Positions 59,505 through 64,000 of a DNA stretch of 64,000 bases are shown here, one piece after another. Position numbers and translations under genes: made by a program. The DNA comes from Sediminicoccus sp. KRV36 (lineage in GTDB: Bacteria; Pseudomonadota; Alphaproteobacteria; Acetobacterales; Acetobacteraceae). The notes beneath the pieces were generated by a model that saw only the letters and a list, made by a program, of their open reading frames with translations, was not told the DNA's origin and ran no database searches. Location of the stretch: assembly GCF_023243115.1 (NCBI RefSeq), contig NZ_CP085081.1:248001-312000 (forward strand). The letters are read 5' to 3'. Position 1 is the stretch's first letter, and every line of letters starts with the position of its first letter.

Positions 59505-62500
59505 ATGTTCTCCGCCATCTTCGTTCGCCGCCCGCGCTTCGCCATCGTCATCTCGATCGTGATGACCCTGGCCGGCGCGCTGGCCATGTTCAACATTCCT
59601 GTCGCGCAATTCCCGGATATCGTACCGCCCGTCGTGCAGGTGACGGCGCGCTACCCGGGCGCCTCCGCCGGCGTGGTGGAAGCGACCGTCGCGCAGCCGA
59701 TCGAGAGTGCCGTGAACGGCGCGGACCGCATGCTCTACATGCGCTCCAATTCGGGCAGTGATGGCAGCTACACGCTGGCGGTCACCTTCGCGCTCGGCAC
59801 GAACCCGGACATCAACACGGTGAACGTGAACAACCGCGTGCAGGGCATCCTCGCGCGGTTGCCGCCCGAAGTGCAGCGCAGCGGTGTCACCGTGCGCAAG
59901 CAATCCTCGGCCGTTCTGCAATTCATTGGCGTCTCCTCGACCAATCCCGAACATCCGCCGCTGTTTCTCTCGAACTACGTCACCATCAACATGCTGGATA
60001 CGCTGCGCCGCCTGCCCGGTGTGGGCGATGTGCAGATGTTCGGCGCGCAGGATTACTCCATGCGCGTCTGGTTCGAAGTGGACCGGCTGAACAACCTCAA
60101 TGTCTCGCCATCGGAGATCATCGCCGCCATCCAGGCGCAGAATATCCAGGCGGCGGCGGGGCGCATCGGTGCCCGGCCGGTCGGCGACGACCAGCAATTC
60201 CAGTTCAACATCCAGGCGCAGGGCCGGCTGATCACGCCCGATGAATTCGGTGCCATCGTGATCCGCGCCAATCCGGACGGCTCCACCCTGCGCGTGCGCG
60301 ATGTCGCGCGGGTGGAACTGGGCGCGGCCAGCATGGATGTGGAGGCGCGGCTGAACGGGCGCGCCAGTGTCACCATGGGCATCTATCTCTCGCCCGGTGC
60401 CAATGCGGTCCAGGTCGCGCAGCTCATCACCCGCACGCTCGCCACGATGAGCCAGCGCTTCCCCGAGGGGATGCGCAGCACGGTCATCTACGACACCTCC
60501 ACCTTCGTGACCGACACGATGTATGAGGTGATCAAGACCCTGATCGAGGCCTTCATCCTCGTCGTCATCGTGGTCTATCTGTTCCTGGGTTCACTGCGGG
60601 CGACCATCATCCCGACCATCGCCGTGCCGGTCTCGCTGATCGGGACCTTCGCGGTGCTCTTCGCCATCGGCTATTCGGCCAATACGATTTCGCTGCTGGC
60701 CATGGTGCTCGCCATCGGCATCGTGGTGGATGACGCCATCGTGGTGGTGGAGAACGTCGAGCGTGTGATGGAGGAGGAGCCGGACCTCACCCCCGCCGAG
60801 GCCACCAACAAGGCCATGAGCGAGATCACGGCGCCGATCATCGCCATCACGCTGGTGCTGCTCTCCGTCTTCGTGCCGATCGGGCTGATCTCGGGCGTGG
60901 CGGGCGTGTTGTTCAAGCAATTCGCCGTCACCATCAGCGTCGCCATGATCATCTCGGCGATCAATGCCTTGACCCTTTCGCCGGCGCTTTGCGCCATCGT
61001 GCTGCGGCATGAAGGGCCCAAGCGCGGGCCGATCAAATATGTGCTGCGCGCCATCGACAAGGTGCGTGACGGCTATGCGTGGCTGGTCGGGCGGCTGGTG
61101 CGCGTTGCCCTGATCTCCATCCTGCTGACCGGCGCCTTCGCCTTCGGCATTTTCACCCTGGGCACCCGCACGCCCTCGGGCTTTCTCCCGCAGGAGGATC
61201 AGGGCGCCTTCTTCGTGCAGATCCAGCTGCCGCAAGGCTCCTCCGTCGCACGCACGCGCGACGCGGCGATCCAGGTCGAGGCGTTCCTGCGCCAGAATCC
61301 GGCCATCGAGAATATCCTCGCCATCATCGGCTTCTCCTTCATCGATGGCGGCGCGCAGTCCAACTCGGCCTTCCTGGTCGCGCGCATGAAGCCCTTCGAG
61401 GACCGCAAGACGGTGGAGGCGAGTGTCTTCACCGGGATCCGCTCGGTCTTCGGCTTCGGTGCCGGATTCCGCGTGGCCAATGTCTTTGCGTTCAACGTGC
61501 CGCCGATCCTGGGCCTGGGCACGGGTGGCGGCTTTGAATATCAGCTGCAGGATTTCGAGGGGCGGGACCCGGTGGAACTGGGCGGCGCCATGATGGGCAT
61601 GATGGTGGCCGCCAACCAGGATCCGCGGCTGGTGGGCGTATTCTCCACCTTCTCGCCCACCACGCCCTCGCTCTACCTCGATGTGGATCGTGACAAGGCG
61701 CAGGCGCTGGGTGTGCGCATCAGCGATGTCTTCACCACCTTGCAGGCCTCGCTGGGCGGCTTCTACGTGAATGACTTCAATCTGTTCGGCCGGACCTGGC
61801 AGGTGAATATCCAGGCGGAGGCCGCCGATCGTGATGACCTGCCGGATATCTGGCGCCTGCAGGTGCGAAATTCACGCGGGCAGATGGTGCCGTTGCGGGC
61901 CTTCGCCGATGTGCGCATCGTGCTCGGGCCGCAGACTATCCAGCGCTACAACAACACGCGCAGCCTGACGCTGAACGGGCAGGGTCGCCCGGGCGTTTCC
62001 TCGGGCGATGCGATGATGGCCATGGAGCAAATCTCGGATCGCGTGCTGCCCTCCGGCTACAGCTACGACTGGACCGGCACCGCCTTCCAGGAGCGCCAGG
62101 CGGCCGGGCAAACCGGCGCGCTGATCGCCCTGGCACTGCTCTTTGCCTATCTCTTTCTGGTGGCGCTGTATGAGAGCTGGACGATCCCTGTGCCGGTGCT
62201 GCTCTCGGTCGCGGTGGGGGGGCTTGGTTCCTTCACGGCGCTCTACGTCGCCGGCCTGCCCCTCAATGTCTATGCGCAGATCGGGCTGGTCGTGCTGATC
62301 GCGCTGGCCGCCAAGAACGGCATCCTGATCATTGAATTCGCCAAGGAGCAGCGCGAGAAAGGCCTGCCCATCCAGGAGGCGGCGGTGCTCGGCTCCAAGA
62401 TGCGCTTCCGCGCGGTGATGATGACGAGCTTCGCCTTCATCCTGGGCCTGGTGCCCCTGGTGACGGCGACGGGCGCTGCCGCCCTCTCCCGCCAGGCCGT

Positions 62501-62648
62501 CGGGCTGCCGGTGTTTGGCGGGATGCTGGCGGCGTCGCTGCTCGGCATCTTCATGATCCCGATGCTCTATGTGGTGTTCCAGTCGCTGCGCGAGCGCCTG
62601 AAGGGGATGCTCGGCATGGGCAAGGCGGAGCCGGCCAAAGCCCACTGA
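59505..62648 (+). CDS. RND efflux pump inner-membrane transporter (HAE1/AcrB-like)
   Basis: The 1047-residue protein is a full-length hydrophobe/amphiphile efflux transporter with 12 membrane segments and two large periplasmic loops. The proton-relay aspartates lie in [20 protein letters not shown] (VVDDA), and [22 protein letters not shown] and [17 protein letters not shown] are family signatures (segments shortened). Drug, detergent or organic substrates are likely but not identifiable. It starts six bases after the adaptor stop. No TolC/OprM-type gene follows. Confidence 0.95.
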   Translation: MFSAIFVRRPRFAIVISIVMTLAGALAMFNIPVAQFPDIVPPVVQVTARYPGASAGVVEATVAQPIESAVNGADRMLYMRSNSGSDGSYTLAVTFALGTNPDINTVNVNNRVQGILARLPPEVQRSGVTVRKQSSAVLQFIGVSSTNPEHPPLFLSNYVTINMLDTLRRLPGVGDVQMFGAQDYSMRVWFEVDRLNNLNVSPSEIIAAIQAQNIQAAAGRIGARPVGDDQQFQFNIQAQGRLITPDEFGAIVIRANPDGSTLRVRDVARVELGAASMDVEARLNGRASVTMGIYLSPGANAVQVAQLITRTLATMSQRFPEGMRSTVIYDTSTFVTDTMYEVIKTLIEAFILVVIVVYLFLGSLRATIIPTIAVPVSLIGTFAVLFAIGYSANTISLLAMVLAIGIVVDDAIVVVENVERVMEEEPDLTPAEATNKAMSEITAPIIAITLVLLSVFVPIGLISGVAGVLFKQFAVTISVAMIISAINALTLSPALCAIVLRHEGPKRGPIKYVLRAIDKVRDGYAWLVGRLVRVALISILLTGAFAFGIFTLGTRTPSGFLPQEDQGAFFVQIQLPQGSSVARTRDAAIQVEAFLRQNPAIENILAIIGFSFIDGGAQSNSAFLVARMKPFEDRKTVEASVFTGIRSVFGFGAGFRVANVFAFNVPPILGLGTGGGFEYQLQDFEGRDPVELGGAMMGMMVAANQDPRLVGVFSTFSPTTPSLYLDVDRDKAQALGVRISDVFTTLQASLGGFYVNDFNLFGRTWQVNIQAEAADRDDLPDIWRLQVRNSRGQMVPLRAFADVRIVLGPQTIQRYNNTRSLTLNGQGRPGVSSGDAMMAMEQISDRVLPSGYSYDWTGTAFQERQAAGQTGALIALALLFAYLFLVALYESWTIPVPVLLSVAVGGLGSFTALYVAGLPLNVYAQIGLVVLIALAAKNGILIIEFAKEQREKGLPIQEAAVLGSKMRFRAVMMTSFAFILGLVPLVTATGAAALSRQAVGLPVFGGMLAASLLGIFMIPMLYVVFQSLRERLKGMLGMGKAEPAKAH

Positions 62649-62718
62649 AGGAAGGTGCCGGAGGCCGGGCTCCTGGCAGGGTCGGGGGCCAGATCGGGGG
62701 CAGGGCCCCTGGCTCCCC

Positions 62719-63312
62719 TCAGATCGGCGTTTCCTCGACCTTTTCCGCCAGGTCGCTCCATTCCGGCCACTTCTTGCGCACGACGGGGCTGTTCGGCGCA
62801 TAGGCATGGCAGGTGCCGAGCAGGGCCGGGCGCTTGCGGGGCGCGCCCTCGGCCTCGGCCTTGCGCTGCGCCGATTGGCGCCGGTGCCGCAACGGCCACA
62901 TCGTCTGGAAGGCCACCGTGCCCATCTGGGCCAGGACCTCGCGCAGATGGGTGCAGCCCAGCACGCCGCCGACGCGCTCATTCACCGCGCGGTTGAAGCC
63001 GGGCCCGATGGACAGCCCCGCCAGATTGGCAAAGGCCGGCGTGGCCCCGGGGCAGACGGCGAAGGGCGTATGGTCGGACGCTGCCTCACAGGCGACGATC
63101 AGCATGTCCTCATTGATGGTCATGCGCACCCACATGCCATGGATCGGATCGCCCGGGCCGACCTGGCCGCGATGCTCGGAGGGAAAGCCGTAGGTCTTGG
63201 TGTCCGTCAGATGCGCCTCGATATCCACCAGGCCATCCTCCCGGACATAGCCGCGCAACTGGATATCGCGCAGGTGTTCGAGCTTGCGGGGGGCGGGGGC
63301 GGAGAGTGGCAT
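62719..63312 (-). CDS. DUF2889 family protein
   Basis: The 197-residue protein matches DUF2889: LRDIQLRGYVREDGLVDIEAHLTD, DPIHGMWVRMTINED, AVCPGATPAFANLAGL, GCTHLREVL and MGTVAFQTMWPL (segments shortened). The function is unknown; the cysteines in VCPG and GCTHL are well conserved in the family. It has no signal. The start at 63312 is chosen because the upstream part of the frame is non-conserved. Divergent from secB. Confidence 0.85.
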   Translation of the reverse strand: MPLSAPAPRKLEHLRDIQLRGYVREDGLVDIEAHLTDTKTYGFPSEHRGQVGPGDPIHGMWVRMTINEDMLIVACEAASDHTPFAVCPGATPAFANLAGLSIGPGFNRAVNERVGGVLGCTHLREVLAQMGTVAFQTMWPLRHRRQSAQRKAEAEGAPRKRPALLGTCHAYAPNSPVVRKKWPEWSDLAEKVEETPI

Positions 63313-63439
63313 GCCCCAGAGATAGGCTTTTGATGCGCTGCCGCAAAGGGCAAAGGCAGGGCCGGGCCTGCCGGCGACTCTGGCGGCCTTGGCCGCCGCG
63401 TGGTAGCCGCGCCCATCCGCATTGACCGAAGGCGATCCC

Positions 63440-63919
63440 ATGTCCGACCAGCCCAACACCCCCGCAAACGGAAGCTCCGCCCAGGAGCCCATGCCGATCG
63501 TGCTCAACATCCAGTTCACCAAGGATCTTTCCTTCGAGGTGCCCGGCGCCCCGGAGATCTTCGCCACCCTGCGCGAGCAGCCGCGGGTGGACCTGGCGCT
63601 GGATGTGCAGGCCCGCCCCATCCAGGAAGGCCAGAACGTCTTTGAAGTGTCGCTGATGATCCGCGCCGATGCGAAGGTGGGGGAGACGCCCTGCTTCATC
63701 GCCGAGCTCACCTATTGCGGCATCTTCACGATCACCGTGCCGCAGGAGCATCTGGAGCCGGTGCTGCTGGTGGAATGCCCCCGGCTGCTCTTTCCCTTCG
63801 CCCGCAACATCCTCGCCGATGTGACGCGTGAGGGCGGCTTCCCGCCCGTGATGCTGAACCCGATCGATTTCGTGCAGCTGTGGCAGAATCGCCGCAACCA
63901 GCCCGTGGGCAATGCCTGA
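63440..63919 (+). CDS. secB: Protein-export chaperone SecB
   Basis: The 159-residue protein matches alphaproteobacterial SecB: IVLNIQFTKDLSFEVPGAPEI, VFEVSLMIRADAK, CFIAELTYCGIFTI, LLVECPRLLFPFARNILADVT and GGFPPVMLNPIDFVQLW (segments shortened). It keeps preproteins unfolded and delivers them to SecA. The ATG at 63440 is chosen over the upstream TTG at 63422. The remaining 81 bases of the window show nothing I can name. Confidence 0.95.
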   Translation: MSDQPNTPANGSSAQEPMPIVLNIQFTKDLSFEVPGAPEIFATLREQPRVDLALDVQARPIQEGQNVFEVSLMIRADAKVGETPCFIAELTYCGIFTITVPQEHLEPVLLVECPRLLFPFARNILADVTREGGFPPVMLNPIDFVQLWQNRRNQPVGNA

Positions 63920-64000
63920 ACGGGCAAGCCCTGGGCGAGGTGGGCTAGAGCTGCGGTAGGTCCTGTCGGCCCAACCTGACTGGTCCGTAGCTGCCGCGGC

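Noticed and set aside
1..64000. CRISPR arrays, prophage, transposases or toxin-antitoxin pairs
   Set aside because: No regular direct repeats with spacers, no integrase or transposase motifs and no typical small toxin-antitoxin gene pairs are visible.

Overview
The window is GC-rich chromosomal DNA from an alphaproteobacterium. Protein styles and gene order (NDUFAF5-like methyltransferase next to comF, grxC and a DUF1178 gene; CbpA/CbpM; GlmU; SecB) point to Rhodospirillales, most likely Acetobacteraceae of the Roseomonas/Roseococcus type. That placement is an inference from recall, since no database was searched. I see no phage, integrase, transposase, CRISPR array or rRNA. One tRNA (Val, CAC) is present. 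Most genes are ordinary chromosomal genes, with several accessory cassettes between them.

Layout. 1-7.5 kb: partial radC, map and a methyltransferase on the minus strand, then thiol dioxygenase, a four-domain rhodanese, comF, a small membrane protein, grxC, DUF1178 and cbpA-cbpM on the plus strand. 7.6-17.3 kb: a catabolic locus with a TetR regulator divergent from a three-subunit molybdenum hydroxylase, a complete TRAP transporter and an unknown protein, facing an acyl-CoA dehydrogenase. 17.4-23 kb: a permuted NlpC/P60 protein, then a minus-strand envelope-stress group (SH3 lipoprotein, OmpR-type regulator, histidine kinase, DegP-type protease).

23.1-30.5 kb: a signalling locus with a CxxCH haem sensor ending in HAMP, two Ser/Thr kinases, a membrane-anchored HExxH protein and an OmpA-type protein, interrupted by an AT-richer GT61 glycosyltransferase gene. 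30.6-37.3 kb: SDR, TMEM43-like protein, ABC-F ATPase, two small lipoproteins, a palindromic repeat element, a polysaccharide deacetylase and a lone 2-oxoacid-dehydrogenase acyltransferase domain. 37.4-42.4 kb: cytochrome P450, then a reduced-sulfur cassette (YeeE/YedE transporter, monohaem cytochrome c, FccB-type flavoprotein, SoxY, SoxZ).

42.7-53.2 kb: SPOR lytic transglycosylase, SlyB-like lipoprotein, glmU, gph, DUF3108 protein, tRNA-Val, an RsbV/RsbW-type pair, then a quinone oxidoreductase/Bug receptor pair divergent from a CoA-transferase and a TTC38-like protein. 53.3-58.2 kb: a group 2-type capsule export cassette (lipoprotein, KpsM, KpsT, KpsE, KpsD) closed by a hairpin. 58.3-62.6 kb: an RND efflux pair without an outer-membrane factor. 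62.7-64 kb: DUF2889 protein and SecB.

The least explained parts are the haem-sensor/kinase locus, the molybdenum hydroxylase-TRAP-unknown locus, and the short sulfur cassette whose SoxY has a non-standard carboxy terminus. I found no single feature that is clearly a new system. The kinase locus is the best candidate.
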